A stretch of 64,000 bases of DNA, from NCBI GenBank assembly GCA_963580285.1, contig OY757012.1, positions 168,256,652 to 168,320,651 on the forward strand. The letters are read 5' to 3'. A program made the position numbers and the translations under genes. The DNA is from Lucinisca nassula. Lineage: Eukaryota; Mollusca; Bivalvia; Lucinida; Lucinidae. The stretch's first letter is position 1; each line of letters starts with the position of its first letter. Under the pieces are notes generated by a model, which saw nothing but the letters and a program-made list of their open reading frames with translations, ran no database searches and was not told the DNA's origin. Below, piece after piece: positions 20,816 to 32,169 of the stretch.

Positions 20816-20955
20816 TGCTCAATAATCACTTTGTGTTGTTACCTTTATCGACACGTGCCGTAAAGTAACAAACAGAGCGATTATTATATTACTCAAACTT
20901 CCGAGTCCTTATTGGGGTACGTGCGAATCATCCATAAGTTTATGTCTCTAATCTT

Positions 20956-21259
20956 CCATCCCCGCCCATCGGGGCTTTAAGAAATAGATGGGCTGCATGA
21001 TGCTTCCACGCAGAGCTGAAACCGACCCGCACACGAGTACTGGTAAACCGCTTAGAGGATCTAAGCCTGCCCAGGCAAAGCGGTGCGGATCAGCCCATCC
21101 ATGCTTATAAACCCTATTGGTTTCATTGGGCGGCAGGGACTGAGATGTCATTTCATCTCAATGTCGGGTAAAATCCCACAAAATTGGAAGCAACGTCTCC
21201 AAAATGACCTTTACAGTGTTGACGAGGACGTTAAACCTCAACTCAAACAAACAAACAAA
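20956..21259 (+). mobile_element. SINE P, complete copy with 14-bp duplication
   Basis: Flanked by ATGTCTCTAATCTT at 20942-20955 and 21260-21273. Starts near CCCCGCCCATCGGGGC, runs about 300 bp, and ends GACGTTAAACCTCAA plus a CAAA tail. The duplication and tail show insertion by target-primed reverse transcription. Short ORFs here on both strands are P shadows. Confidence 0.9.
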
Positions 21260-21273
21260 ATGTCTCTAATCTT

Positions 21274-21720
21274 TCTTTGTTTCTTGCTTTCGGTTTCGTA
21301 TAATGAATGTTATTAGGCAGGGGCACATCAACAGCTATATGTGGGCCTAGCGCCAGGGCCTAGCAAAGATTGACATCAGCCTGCACATCCGCGCAGTCTG
21401 ATTTGTATCTTCCCTGTGCACTGTCACTATGAATCGGGAATAGTCAAAGCTTCCTCATGCCTCCAGCGATCATGGCCATACTGTTTGGCTGGGCAAGCTG
21501 ATCAGTGTATGCTGGGTACTGTAACTTTGAATCCTGAAGCAGCCACAGCTTCCTCATGCCTCCGTCGATCATGACCATACTGTGAGGCTGTGTATGCTGG
21601 GCGAATTGTCGGTGGCACATTATCGGGTTTCCAGCATACCCTGGTCGAATTGGCTAATCTAATCTTATACCGAACCAGCCTCGAGCCTCGAAGGGGGTTC
21701 GTACAAAATACCGGAACATT
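21274..21720. repeat. Repeat region duplicated in inverted form at 35560-36060
   Basis: Together with 20820-20955 this matches the complement of about 35560-36060 (GGCACGTGTCGATAAAGG, CTTTGTTTCTTGCTTTCGG, CAGCATACACAG words). It includes a decayed palindrome with CAGCCTGCACATCCGCGCAG. The other copy lacks the SINE P insertion. Confidence 0.65.
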
Positions 21721-21790
21721 CCAAAACACCGGAACAAACGGGTAATTACAGGAACACACTGGTAATTACCGGAATAACGTGAGTAGGATG
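21711..21790. repeat. Cluster of ACCGGAA/ACCGGTAATTACC motifs
   Basis: ATACCGGAACATTCC, ACACCGGAACAAACG and GGTAATTACCGGAATAACG form a terminal-array-like cluster similar in style to elements A and G. No partner terminus found. Confidence 0.35.
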
Positions 21791-21834
21791 TTGTTACTGA
21801 CAAATCTGATCTTACAATCATACATTAAGGCCCC

Positions 21835-22140
21835 GTCCATCGAGGCTTGGAGAAATTAATTGGGCTGCATGATGCTTCCACGCAGAGCTGAACCAACCGC
21901 ACATGGGTACCGGTAAACCACTAGAAGGTCTGATCCTGTCCAGGCAAAGTGGTGCGAGTCGGCCCATCCATGCATATAAAAAACGAAGTGAAGACAATGT
22001 TCAGGAATCGATAAAGTTCCATTGGGCGGCAGGGATTGAGATGTCATTTCATCTCAATGTCGGCTAAAAGTCCCACAAAATTGGAAGCAACGTCTCCAAA
22101 ATGACCTAAACAGTGTTGACGGGGACGTTAAAAATAAAAA
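21835..22140 (+). mobile_element. SINE P copy
   Basis: CCATCGAGGCTTGGAGAAAT, then AGCTGAACC, GGTACCGGTAAACC and ATTTCATCTCAATGTCGG, ending GGGGACGTTAAAAATAAAAA. The tail differs from other copies (A-rich). Target duplication not clear. Confidence 0.8.
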
Positions 22141-22149
22141 CTAATCAAA

Positions 22150-22615
22150 CAATAGACTGATCTCATTCCATCGTTTTATAAAATGTGTCCCTTTCCGTAG
22201 GGTCTGAATATTTATGCAAGTAATTATTGAAGAGAAGATTATTTTTGAGGTTGTCGCTCACTGATATAACTCATCTGTTGACAAAATGCAGACATTTTGC
22301 CTATTTCTCCATTAAAAAGAAAAGATTTGACATTTCCACCAAAGTGTCTCCGTTTGAGCCGATAAACATGAACTGTCAAAAACTTATCTGGGAAAATATT
22401 TCAAAATGATATCTGAAACTTTTACCCAAACTTAGTGTTAGTTTAGCGACTCTGTCCGTCCAATGCCTTTGTCCTGGTTTATGGTCCAATGAACAGATAA
22501 GGTCATATCGGTCTGTAATGCACTTGTTTATTGGTTTTATTCTGAGCAGAGGACGAAAGAGGACAAATATTTTATAATTGTAAAGTTTAATTTCATCATT
22601 CATCAATTCACTGTA
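22150..22615. other. No recognised feature
   Basis: Unique-looking DNA before the CT microsatellite. Short ORFs on both strands have no recognisable content. Confidence 0.35.

Positions 22616-22616
<1 letters not shown>

Positions 22617-22683
<67 letters not shown>
22617..22683. repeat. CT dinucleotide microsatellite
   Basis: Uninterrupted CT repeat of about 33 units. Confidence 0.97.
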
Positions 22684-22686
<3 letters not shown>

Positions 22687-22797
22687 ACAAAGTTCACAGT
22701 ATATCAAATTACTGATAGTACTGGTGGGTCGTACGTCTCTGAGTGTAGGTTGGGAAAATAGTCCTGAACTGAGAATCGAACTGTTCGTTTAACTTTA

Positions 22798-22862
22798 AGC
22801 AAGCACAGTAGACCTGATCAGACATCGCGTTATGCGGCGTCTGATTATGTAGATTCTGTTCG
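22798..22862. repeat. Family N palindrome, decayed
   Basis: AAGCACAGTAGACCTGATCA with partial complement GCGTCTGATTATGTAGATTC. Confidence 0.45.
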
Positions 22863-22891
22863 ACAATGCCCAAGTACACGAGCACAGTCCA

Positions 22892-23202
22892 CCCCACCCC
22901 CCACCCTCGACCATCGGGGCTTGAAAAAATAGATGGGCTGAATGATGTTTCCACGAAGAGCTGAAACCGACCGCACACGAGTACTGGTAAACCGCTTAGA
23001 GGATCTAAGCCGACCCAGGAAAAGCGGTGCGAGTCGAACCGTCCATGCTCATAAACTCTATTGGTTTCATTGCGCGACAGGGCTTGATATGTCATTTCAT
23101 CTGAGTGTCGGGTAAAAGTCCCATTAAATTGGAAGCAACGTCTCCAAATGACCTATACAGTGTTGACGGGGGCGTTAAACCTCAAATCAAACAAACAAAC
23201 AA
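22892..23202 (+). mobile_element. SINE P, complete copy with 14-bp duplication
   Basis: Flanked by ACGAGCACAGTCCA at 22878-22891 and 23203-23216. Ends GGGGGCGTTAAACCTCAAAT plus CAAA repeats. A good reference for the uninterrupted P sequence used to reconstruct the split copy at 37828. Confidence 0.9.
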
Positions 23203-23259
23203 ACGAGCACAGTCCAGATTTTTCTTTTTTTCGCTGCGCTCTGGCGTCTTAGGGATGCT

Positions 23260-23338
23260 ATAAACAACCAGTCTGGGATCACAGGTTGAATCTAATCTGC
23301 TGCTTGACAAGTTCCCAACCCTTACTTAAACAGTGAAA
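23260..23338 (+). pseudogene. RTE-like LINE relic, part 1
   Basis: The frame just before the SINE reads LLLDKFPTLT then a stop, and continues after the SINE with the KAPGPDAIP motif. It is therefore plausibly the segment preceding the RT finger region. Assignment rests mainly on part 2. Confidence 0.4.
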
Positions 23339-23667
23339 CCGGCCCCGATAGCTCAGTTGGTAGAGTGTCCACTCCGGGGAACGGAAGGTCACGGGTTCGA
23401 TCCCGGGCCGCGACATACCAAAGTCGTTAAAAATGGTACTAGCTGCTCCTCGCTTGGCACTCATATTTACGGGTCAGAGCTAGGACTGGTCGACCCAGTG
23501 TCAGGATAATGTGACTGGGTGTAGTATCATGTAATGTGTCTGGGACATGATACTTCAGTGATGCAGCACTATAAAAGTAAGCATTGAGCTCCCTGTCGCA
23601 ACCAGAAACCGTCGTGATATGACTGAAAAATTGTTGAAAGCGACGTTAAACCCGAATTCACACACAC
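23339..23667 (+). mobile_element. tRNA-derived SINE, fourth family, complete
   Basis: Flanked by the exact 15-bp duplication ACTTAAACAGTGAAA (23324-23338 and 23668-23682). The head has GATAGCTCAGTTGGTAGAGT (A-box) and GGGTTCGATCCCGGG (B-box), close to a real tRNA. It then continues through a roughly 250-bp body to GCGACGTTAAACCCGAA and a CA tail. It sits inside an RTE-like LINE relic. Confidence 0.9.
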
Positions 23668-23682
23668 ACTTAAACAGTGAAA

Positions 23683-23880
23683 GCAATAAAACCTCTGACA
23701 TCTAGCAAGGCTCCAGGACCAGATGCAATACCTGTTGAGATTTACAAAGCAGGAGGTACTCCAGTTGCAAAGAAGTTGACATAGTTATTTCACATTATGT
23801 GGAGAAAAGAAACCATCCCCCCCATCCCAAGAATTCAAGGATGCGTCAGTTATCCACCTATTCAAACTGGTGGTCATTGA
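23683..23880 (+). pseudogene. RTE-like LINE relic, part 2
   Basis: The frame reads KAIKPLTSSKAPGPDAIPVE then IYKAGG, a well-known reverse-transcriptase motif of RTE-type LINEs. A stop (TAG) follows KKLT, and a frameshift is needed to continue into QEFKDASVIHLF. Clearly inactive. Confidence 0.7.
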
Positions 23881-24065
23881 TAGTCACGCGGGCAACAGCA
23901 AGCAATAGGTTTTCTGCTTTATAACGTAGTCTGTGAGTACCCGTTAAAATGCCTCATTATAAGAAATCTATTCAGTCATTTTTTTTTTTCTGAAAAAAAA
24001 GTATGGTAGCTTTTTTCGTCAAATTATTTACATGTACTTGTCATTTGTTAATGTGTTTAATTAAT

Positions 24066-26266
24066 TGCACGACCTGCAGAAAAGCAACCGACTGAAGTCG
24101 GTTTTTTCTAAGAGTGCCCTAAAATCACCGTGTCATTCTGTCATTCTGTCATTCTGTCAGTCTGTCATTCTGTCATTCTGTCTGTCCGTCCGTAACCCGT
24201 TTGTGAAAATTGGTGATAGTGACTTAACCGCTTGGAATATTTAAACAATTTTTGGCATACTGATAGATATCAATGAGATCTAACCAATGAACTTACGAAA
24301 TATTACATTCCATTTAGTATAGCCTCGCCGAGGCGAAAAATGTGAAAATTTTCGAACATTTTTTAACTGCTTCTCCTCGGAAACCGTTGGGCCGATTGAA
24401 GTCAAATTTCATATGGAGCCTCTATGGGATGCGGGAAACCAAAATTTGCTCATGGGGTCAAGGTCACATGACCAAAATGGCCGCCAAGCCATATATGGTT
24501 TGTCTGTCTGTCCGTCCGTAACCCGTAAGTGAAAATTGGTGATAGTGACTTAACCGCTTGGAATGTTTAAACAATTTTTGGCATACTGATAGATATCAAT
24601 GAGATCTAACCAATGAACTTGCGAAATATTACATTCCATTTAGTATAGCCTCGCCGAGGCGAAAAATGTGAAAATTTTCGAACTGCTTCTCCTCGGAAAC
24701 CGTTGGGCCGATTGAAGTCAAATTTCATATGGAGCCTCTATGGAATAGGGAAACCAAAATTTGCTCATGGGGTCCAGGTCACATGACCAAAATGGCCGCC
24801 AAGCCATATATGGTAAAAACCCTTCAAAAATAGTCTTCTCCAGAACCACTGGGCAGATTTCCACGAAACTTGATAAATAGCATCTGGGATGTAGGCCTAT
24901 CAAAAATTGCTAAAATGGTGACCCTGGGTTGACCTTGACCTTCTTTGGGTCCGTCCATAACCCGTTTGTGAAAATTGGTGATAGTGACTTAACCGCTTGG
25001 AATATTTAAACAATTTTTGGCATACTGATAGATATCAATGAGATCTAACCAATGAACTTACGAAATATTACATTCCATTTAGTATAGCCTCGCCGAGGCG
25101 AAAAATGTGAAAATTTTCGAACATTTTTTAACTGCTTCTCCTCGGAAACCGTTGGGCCGATTGAAGTCAAATTTCATATGGAGCCTCTATGGGATGGGGG
25201 AAACCAAAATTTGCTCATGGGTTCAAGGTCACATGACCAAAATGGCCGCCAAGCCATATATGGTTTGTCTGTCTGTCCGTCCGTAACCCGTTTGTGAAAA
25301 TTGGTGATAGTGACTTAACCGCTTGGAATATTTAAACAATTTTTGGCATACTGATAGATATCAATGAGATCTAACCAATGAACTTACGAAATATTACATT
25401 CCATTTAGTATAGCCTCGCCGAGGCGAAAAATGTGAAAATTTTCGATCTGCTTCTCCTCGGAAACCGTTGGGCCGATTGAAATCAAATTTCATATGGAGC
25501 CTCTATGGGATGGGGGAAACCAAAAATTGCTCATGGGGTCCAGGACACATGAACAAAATGGCCGCCAAGCCATATATGGTCTGTCTATCTGTCCGTCCGT
25601 AACCCGTTTGTGAAAATTGGTGATACTGACTTAACCGCTTGGAATATTTAAACAATTTTTGGCATACTGATAAATATCAATGAGATCTTATCAATGAACT
25701 TGCGAAATATTACATTCCATTTAGTACAGCCTCGCCGAGGCGAAAAATGTGAAAATTTTCGAACTGCTTCTCCTCGGAAATCGTTGGGCCGATTGAAGTC
25801 AAATTTCATATGGAGCCTCTACGGGATGGGGGAAACCAAAATTTCCTCATGGGGTCTAGGTCACATGACCAAAATGGCCGCCAAGCAATATTTGGTAAAA
25901 ACCCTTCAAAAATAGTCTTCTCCAGAACCACTGTGCAGATTTCCACGAAACTTGATAAATAGCATCTGGAACGTAGGCCCATCATAAATTGCTAAAATGG
26001 TGACCCCCAGGGTTGACCTTGACCTTCTTTGTGCCTAGGTCAAACTTTGACACATATGCTTTTGTGTTGGATTTTATCCTGCAAACGATTCAGAATACAG
26101 TACTAAAGTATAAGATATATTTTTGCTCCTTACGATAAGGCGCATTTATTGGGGGAACCGTTTTATGTCCAGGTCACATGACCAAAATGGCCGCCGTACC
26201 CATATATGGTAACACTCATAAAGCTAAAAGCATCCGGCGGGTCGTGCACTTCAGCTGAAGCACTGA
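24066..26266 (+). mobile_element. Tandem-core element (HINE-like), family d, copy 1
   Basis: Begins TGCACGACCTGCAG and ends GGTCGTGCA + CTTCAGCTGAAG + CACTGA. Short inverted repeats lie near both ends, and a 12-bp perfect palindrome sits just inside the 3' end, as in Helentron-type non-autonomous elements. A hairpin ACCGACTGAAGTCGGTT and a CATTCTGT repeat follow the 5' end. The core has about five units of roughly 322 bp (GTGATAGTGACTTAACCGC near 24211, 24533, 24974, 25299 and 25613). Flanked by T on both sides. Short ORFs are unit shadows. Confidence 0.7.
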
Positions 26267-26381
26267 TTCCCTTCTGTTTTCGCGTATATTGATTCATCTT
26301 TCTGAAATAAGAGTATCTCATTGATAATGCTTAACCTCATATGCAACACAATCTGTGCTGGATTTAACATTTTATCCAGTT

Positions 26382-26432
26382 GCAGATAGTGTAGAGCCAT
26401 CGATGGCTTCTGATCAGCATCTACAATGTTTG
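26382..26432. repeat. Family N palindrome, decayed
   Basis: GCAGATAGTGTAGAGCC with partial complement CAGCATCTACAATGTTTG. Confidence 0.4.
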
Positions 26433-26726
26433 TCATAGTTTCTCCTCTCTTTTCTCCTCGCTCAGTCCAACCACTACATCCCGGCTCCTGAATAACAGTG
26501 ATCTGTAAGAGAGCCCCTTCAGCGATATCTTTAAACAAAAAGTTCATTTTACCTGTTGATGCAGGCCCGCACACAGAGTGGGGAGGGTGCAAACGCAGCC
26601 CCTCCCCCTTTTGGAAATTATCTCAGATTCATGCAGTTTTTCAAAACACCTGAAATTCGCACCCCGCCCCTTTTCAGAGTCTGCGTATGGTCCTGAATCA
26701 TGTTCAAAATTGTTGCTAAATACATA

Positions 26727-26795
26727 TGGCGAACAGTGCCGACCCTGATCAGAAGAAATATACTGTCTATCCGACCTGGTCTACGCTGTATGTCT
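26727..26795. repeat. Family N palindrome, decayed
   Basis: GCGAACAGTGCCGACCCTGA facing CGACCTGGTCTACGCTG. Confidence 0.4.
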
Positions 26796-27013
26796 AATAA
26801 CGGTACCACCTATAAAGTCTGGTTCTAAAGTTAAGTTCTTACCAGAAGTGTGAAAAGTCTATTTTACATGACTTGCATATAATTATGAATTGAACGTTCC
26901 GAAAGACGCCACGTGACAGCGTGGCATAGATTAAGATATTGTTTTTCTTTGATTACGTGAGCAACCTAGCATTCATATACAATTTTGTTTAACCCTCAAA
27001 CGCCACTATTTAA

Positions 27014-27093
27014 GCAAACAGTGTAGTCCCTGTGCAACCTGCTGAGCAGACGCCACATTCCGCGGCGTCAGACCTGGGTATTTGTTGTTTGCC
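27014..27093. repeat. Family N palindrome
   Basis: GCAAACAGTGTAGTCCC, with ACGCCACATTCCGCGGCGT at the centre and TGTTGTTTGCC at the end. TTTAACCCTCAAACGCC lies upstream, as expected for this MITE. Confidence 0.55.
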
Positions 27094-27360
27094 TAAACCA
27101 GCACACGATTCATGACAAGACTCTATAGATAGCTCTGACCTATATGCTGCATCAATAAAAACAATGTATATTCAAAAATAAACTTTATAAACTAAAGAAT
27201 TTGAAGAAGCAGCCCGATATGTGCCATGCCATAAAAAAGCGTGTCAACAAACCTATGTTGTCAGCAAAGGTCTGGATCAGACTGTGTGATAATATACCCG
27301 TACGACATAGTGCATTTTAACATCTCCAAAATGGCTACTTTTCCGGTGAAAATGACATTT

Positions 27361-27464
27361 TTTATATTTTTACTGCAAACATAGGTTGCGGATCCTCGTT
27401 AGAACCGCCTCGTTGGGGCGGTTCTAACGAGAGCCCACAACCTATGTCTTGGAGCAGAAATAAG
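27361..27464. repeat. Family M hairpin
   Basis: CTCGTTAGAACCGCCTCG and its complement GGGGCGGTTCTAACGAG, with outer arms ending GGAGCAGAAATAAG. The M right half (AAACCCTAATTTTCCC, TATATAAAGTGGGG) follows at 27488-27530. Confidence 0.75.
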
Positions 27465-27589
27465 AAAAAAAAAATGTTTACCTCAGTAAACCCTAATTTT
27501 CCCTATATAAAGTGGGGTTTGTGGGTGTTCACTTCTCGGACTTGTCCATGTGATGGTAGCTTCTTTGGGGCTCCCTGTGTGTGCATGTA

Positions 27590-28060
27590 TTAGCTCATCT
27601 GAGCACGAAAAGCTCCTGGTGTGCAGATCAGTGAATGTCCGTCGTGTGGCGTGCGTCGTCAACAATTTGCTTTAAATACGAACCCCTCTTAAACCCTGTG
27701 GCCAATTTGTTTCAAACTTCAGAGGATAGTTGCCTTGGTGACGCCTACCAATATTTCTAAAATCATTCCGCCCCGATTAACAAGGTAGCCGCCAGAGCTA
27801 AAAAATAAAAAAAAAATCTTTAAACGACAACTCCTGCTGTACCCTTGGGCCCATTTCATTCAAACTTCATAGGGATGTTGCTTAGGTGACTCTCTACCGA
27901 AATAGCTCAAACGCTTCCGATCTGATGAGCAAAATGGCTGCAAAAGCTAAAAAGAGAAAAACACGTAAATTTGCTTCATACGCGAACGCCTCCTTAACCC
28001 TTGGGCAAATTTGATTCAAACTTTATAGGAATGTTGCCTAGGTAACTCTCTACCAAAATA
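27590..28060 (+). repeat. Degenerate tandem-core repeat starting AGCTCATCTGAGCACG
   Basis: Starts with a hairpin-like AGCTCATCTGAGCACG/AAAAGCTCCTGGTG, then units of about 140 bp with CCATTTCATTCAAACTTC and AAGATGGCC-like words. The unit at 29560-29640 (AACAAGATGGCCACCAGAGC) looks like its continuation after interruption by retroelement relics. Confidence 0.5.
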
Positions 28061-28061
28061 G

Positions 28062-28835
28062 AAGTGAAGGCAATGGTCAGCTCCCATTAGAAACGCCAAA
28101 GAGAAAGAAACAAAAAACAATTAGACCCTAATGGAAACATCAATAGCGGAAAACCAAACGTAAAGTTACTTTCCCACAAAATGTCCATAAACTGCTACAG
28201 AATAACCGCCTTGGAACGGTTAGTAAAACGAATTCCACTGGGAGCTTAAATCGATTTTACGCGGTCGCAATCTTCGCCATTATTTCCGTCGCGAATTGGA
28301 CGATTAATTTGATCAGTCCGCATTAGGGCAACTCATCAGTGCAAGGACACAAAAATCAAACAACCACAGAGATGAAACAACGGTGAGGACTCGACAGCAA
28401 GAAACAACTGAAATGCTGGAGCAAATGAAAAACAACAGTTAGACTCCGATGAGCCCAACAAGAGACAGAGCATCAGGTACCAACCAACATTACATAAATT
28501 AAATTCTCTCTAATTCTCAGTAAGCCTTTACGCTGGAACCGTCATAGAATCTGAGGTCTGACCCACCGGCAATTAAAGAGGTAAGCAAATCTGTCAACCG
28601 TGATTGGATTAACGATCATGCATGCAGTCTGTCGTATACCATTTACGTTGTACCCAATATTTTTATATCGAAGAATGATTTTACGAAATTGTGTGCTTAA
28701 GTCATTTTTCTGAATTTATATACTAAGTCACCATAAAATTCGGGTTCCGTTAAACCTTGTTGCAGAAAAGAATTAAGTCCAACATTGATTAATGAAATTA
28801 AATCGGAATGACGTCTATCAAATTTCCATAAGGAT
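28062..28835 (-). pseudogene. Reverse-transcriptase relic with 3' tail, minus strand
   Basis: Complement of the module seen at 30594-31560. The coding end (about 28550-28823) is followed on the minus strand by a tail with CAACAGTTAGACTCCGATGA-complement words and the GCCTTGGAACGG box. It meets a plus-strand copy of the same tail at about 28838. Confidence 0.6.
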
Positions 28836-28837
28836 AG

Positions 28838-29230
28838 GAGGCCTTCATGCGGACTGAACAAAGTATTTGTCTAAATCGCGACGGAAGTAAGGGCGAGGAT
28901 TGTGGCCACGTAAAATCAATTTTAGCCCCCCCCCCCCCCCCCCCCAGTGGAATGCGTTTCCTCTGACCGTTCCATGGTGGTTCTTCTGTCGCGGTTTATT
29001 TTTGTTATGGTTTGTCTTTGGGTGTTTGTGTCGCTATATTATTTTATTTTGGATAGCCTATTGACCATTTTGTGGGAAAGTAACTGTCCTTTTGGCTTTC
29101 CGCTATTGATGTTTCCATTAGGGTTTGTTGTTTCGTGTTTGTGTTTCTTTTCCTTTGGTGTCTATGATGGGAGCTGTGGGTTAATTGTATCGATTCCTGA
29201 TCATTGCCTCCATTTCTATATTGCGTAGTT
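28838..29230 (+). mobile_element. 3' tail of the same retroelement, plus strand
   Basis: AGGAGGCCTTCATGCGGACT, ATCGCGACGGAAGTAAGGGC and a GTTTGTCTTTGGGTGTTTG block. Homologous tails occur at 31190-31560, 32170-32545 and 34125-34440. A poly-C run of about 21 bases sits at 28926-28946. The ORFs here are not credible genes. Confidence 0.6.
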
Positions 29231-29554
29231 TATGATACCGATAGCCCTGATTAAGCAGTTTAGCAGTAAGCAATTTATCACGAGTTTGAAGTCAGTTACA
29301 TGACTAGACACTCTTGCAAATCGAATTAATTGCGAAATATAAACGTCATAGGATGCCGCACGAGGAACATCACCATCTAAGAAAGGAAAATTTTCAATCT
29401 CTAAATCAAACTCATAGCGTTTATCATAAATTTTGTAGGAAATAAACCCATCCACAATGGATAGATGTAAATCCAAAAACGGGTCCTCGGTATCAGAAGA
29501 ATTTGCTTTAATTAACTGAAGTTCTGGGGTGGGGGTGTAAAGTTGACTGGTCAA
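29229..29554 (-). pseudogene. Reverse-transcriptase relic (Penelope-like by motif)
   Basis: The minus-strand frame reads ELQLIKANSSDTEDPFLDLH, then KIYDKRYEFDLEIENFPFLD and VYISQLIRFARVSSH. The PFLDL motif after the palm is typical of Penelope-like reverse transcriptases, and I recognise this module from mollusc and cnidarian retroelements; the family call is from memory. The frame is disturbed near the end (from about VINCLLLN). Confidence 0.5.
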
Positions 29555-29764
29555 AAAACCGTTCCGCTCCGATAAACAAGATGGCCACCAGAGCTAAAAA
29601 AAAAATCTTTAAAAGACAACTCAATCAGGGTCAAAAGATGCCTTTCTTGAAAAAAAAGTCACCAAAGATTACTTCCAAAAGTGACAAAGATTCAACAGCT
29701 CACACACATATAATCAGATTAAATAATTTGGTTCTTAACTGAGCCAGGGTCTATAAAGTGAATC

Positions 29765-29900
29765 ACCAACAAAATCCCCCAGGACAAAATCCCCAAGCCC
29801 ACCCCTGGACTGAATCCTTCTTTTGTAAAGGCGGACAAAATCCCCCATCCCCACCATTTATTTACGTGGACAAAAATCCCGCCGGACAAAATCCCCCTGC
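29765..29900. repeat. Cluster of GGACAAAATCCCC repeats
   Basis: At least five copies of a GGACAAAATCCCC word within 135 bp, resembling the terminal arrays of elements D and E. No inverted partner found in the window. The ORFs through it are proline-rich by base composition. Confidence 0.45.
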
Positions 29901-30119
29901 TATTAATGGTGTACGAAACCCTCCACCCACCTTCGCACGCGCAATCATAACACTGAATTTTGAAAATCAATCTTTATATATACACGTCGTTTTGAAAACT
30001 GAAGATTCCAAATCAGATTTGGTGCAAAAATTTAAAAGAAAGAGCCAGGGAGCGCCACATTCACAAGACGCAGCCCACTCCCGACACCAAGAGGAAGAGA
30101 AAACATACACAAAATAAGA

Positions 30120-30330
30120 AAAATTACGAGTGTTTATGAAATGGAACAATCAGCCCACTCTTCCCCACACGGAGTGATCACACCATTAGAAAACACTAAA
30201 CAACACCTCATTAATTTGCAGACATACAACAAAAATAACAGCAAAAGACCAGCAACAAAACTACTGCCTTGGAACGGTCAGCAACATATGCCACTGGGGG
30301 CTTAAAGATCTTTTACTGGTCGAATCTTCG
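30120..30330 (-). mobile_element. 3' tail relic of the Penelope-like element, minus strand
   Basis: Contains TGCCTTGGAACGGTCAGC and CACTGGGGGCTTAAAG, the complement of the tail box at 31290-31320. Confidence 0.5.
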
Positions 30331-30593
30331 CCCTAGGTTAGGGTGTTGTTTCCAACAATAAACATTAAATATTCGATTTGCATAATGGTTTCCTAACTCA
30401 ATCAATGCATCATCACAGCGTCATAAATCAAGTTAAAAAACTGAGATGAAGCAAAGATCAGAATTGTTACTGCTGACAAGTCAAATGACATTGATGAGGG
30501 CTGCTAGCCGAACCCCCTTACACTGTTGGCCAGAGCTAACAAGAGCTTCGCAAACGGGGCATTATACACCCGTAGCAAGTTAACTGACATGTA

Positions 30594-30991
30594 ACTGACT
30601 TCAACACTCGTAATAAATTATTAACGGCTAAACTTCTTAATCAGGGTTATCGGTACCATAAACTACGCAAAGCCTTTTCAAAATTTTATAGACGCCATTC
30701 TGATTTAATTTCAAAATTCAATATTGGACTTAAATCTCTTCTGCAACAAGGTCTATCGGAACCCGAATTTTATGGTGACTTAGTATATAAATTCAGAAAA
30801 ATATATAACCGCAATGACTTCAGCACCCAATTTCGTAAAATCATTCTTCGATATAAAAAGATTGGGTACAACATGGATATTATACGACAGACTGCATGCA
30901 TGGTAGTTAACCCAATCACGGTTGGCAACTTTGCTTCCCTCTTTAATTGCACGCCGGTAGGTCAGGCCTCAGATTCTATGACGGCTCCAAC
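30594..30991 (+). pseudogene. Reverse-transcriptase C-terminal relic, plus strand
   Basis: An open frame reads TAKLLNQGYRYHKLRKAFSK, then LSEPEFYGDLVYKFRKIYN, RYKKIGYNMDIIRQTACMVV and a stop after SDSMTAPT. It continues the protein module found on the minus strand at 29229-29554. There is no upstream palm or catalytic motif, so it is a 5'-truncated copy. Confidence 0.55.
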
Positions 30992-31560
30992 GTAAAGGCT
31001 TATTGAAAATTAAAGAGATAATGTTGGTTGGTGCCTGATGCTCTGTCTCTGGTCGGGCTCGTCGGAGTCTAACTGTTGGTTTTCTTTTGCTCCAGCATTT
31101 CAGTGGTTTCTTGCTGTCGAGTCCTCACCGTTGTCTCACCTCTGTGGTTCTTTGATTTCTGTGTTCACGGGGGTGTTGCACTGATGAGTTAGGAGGCCTT
31201 CATGCGGACTGAACAAATTATTTGTCTAAATCGCGACGGAAGTAAGGGCGAGGATTGTGGCCACGTAAAATCGATTTAAGCCCCCCAGTGGAAATATTCC
31301 ACTGACCGTTCCAAGGCGGCTCTTCTGTGACGATTTATTTATGTTGTTGTTTGTTACTTACTGTGTGTATCACTTGTGTCTTTTAATTTTGGATGGCCAT
31401 ATGGTCATTTTGTGGGAAAGTAACTGTCCATATGGCCTTCCTTTGTTTAGGTTTCCATTATGGTCTGGTCGCTTAATGTTTGTATTTCTTTCCCTTTGGT
31501 GTCTTTTATGGATGGAGTAAGTTAATTGAATCAATTCCTGATCTTTGTTTTACTTCTACT
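30992..31560 (+). mobile_element. 3' untranslated tail of the Penelope-like relic
   Basis: Starts after the stop with AGGCTTATTGAAAATTAAAG and includes the TGCGGACTGAACAAATTATT box. It ends near TGATCTTTGTTTTACTTCTA. Confidence 0.55.
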
Positions 31561-31775
31561 TTTAATATTTGTTGGACTGAAACCTTGACACAATAAGAAA
31601 TGCTCCATGTCATGGTCTAACTACATATCAAGTTTCAGCTTGATCGGATCTAAATTGTAGGAGGAGTTAGCCGGAAATAAAAATGTCTACAGATATTTTC
31701 GTAGTGTTATACTTATATTAATTGTTCATGGATCATCTTCTCTAAACCATATGCACTGCTCCACATCATACTCAA

Positions 31776-31978
31776 ACAGAAAAATATATAACCGCAATGA
31801 CTTCAGCACCCAATTTCGTAAAATCATTCTTCGATATAAAAAGATTGGGTACAACATGGATATTATACGACAGACTGCATGCATGGTAGTTAACCCAATC
31901 ACGGTTGGCAACTTTGCTTCAATCTTTAATTGCACGCCGGTGGGTCAGGCCTCAGATTCTATGACGGCTCCAACGTAA
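31776..31978 (+). pseudogene. Reverse-transcriptase C-terminal relic, second plus copy
   Basis: From KIYNRNDFSTQFRKII to SDSMTAPT, nearly identical to the end of 30594-30991. Its tail runs to about 32545. Truncated within a tandem-array unit, consistent with insertion into the array. Confidence 0.55.
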
Positions 31979-32169
31979 AGGCTTATTGAAAATTAAAGAG
32001 ATAATGCTGGTTGGTGCCTGATGCTCTGTCTCTGGTCGGGCTCATCGGAGTCTAACTGTTGGTTTTTTTTTTTGCTCCAGCATTTCAGTGGTTTCTTGCT
32101 GTCGAGTCCTCACCGTTGTCTCACCTCTGTGGTTCTTTGATTTTTGTGTTCACGGAGATGTTGCACTGA

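Noticed and set aside
23339..23415. tRNA gene
   Set aside because: A and B boxes are good, but the sequence is part of a 329-bp SINE with its own 15-bp target duplication and CA tail.
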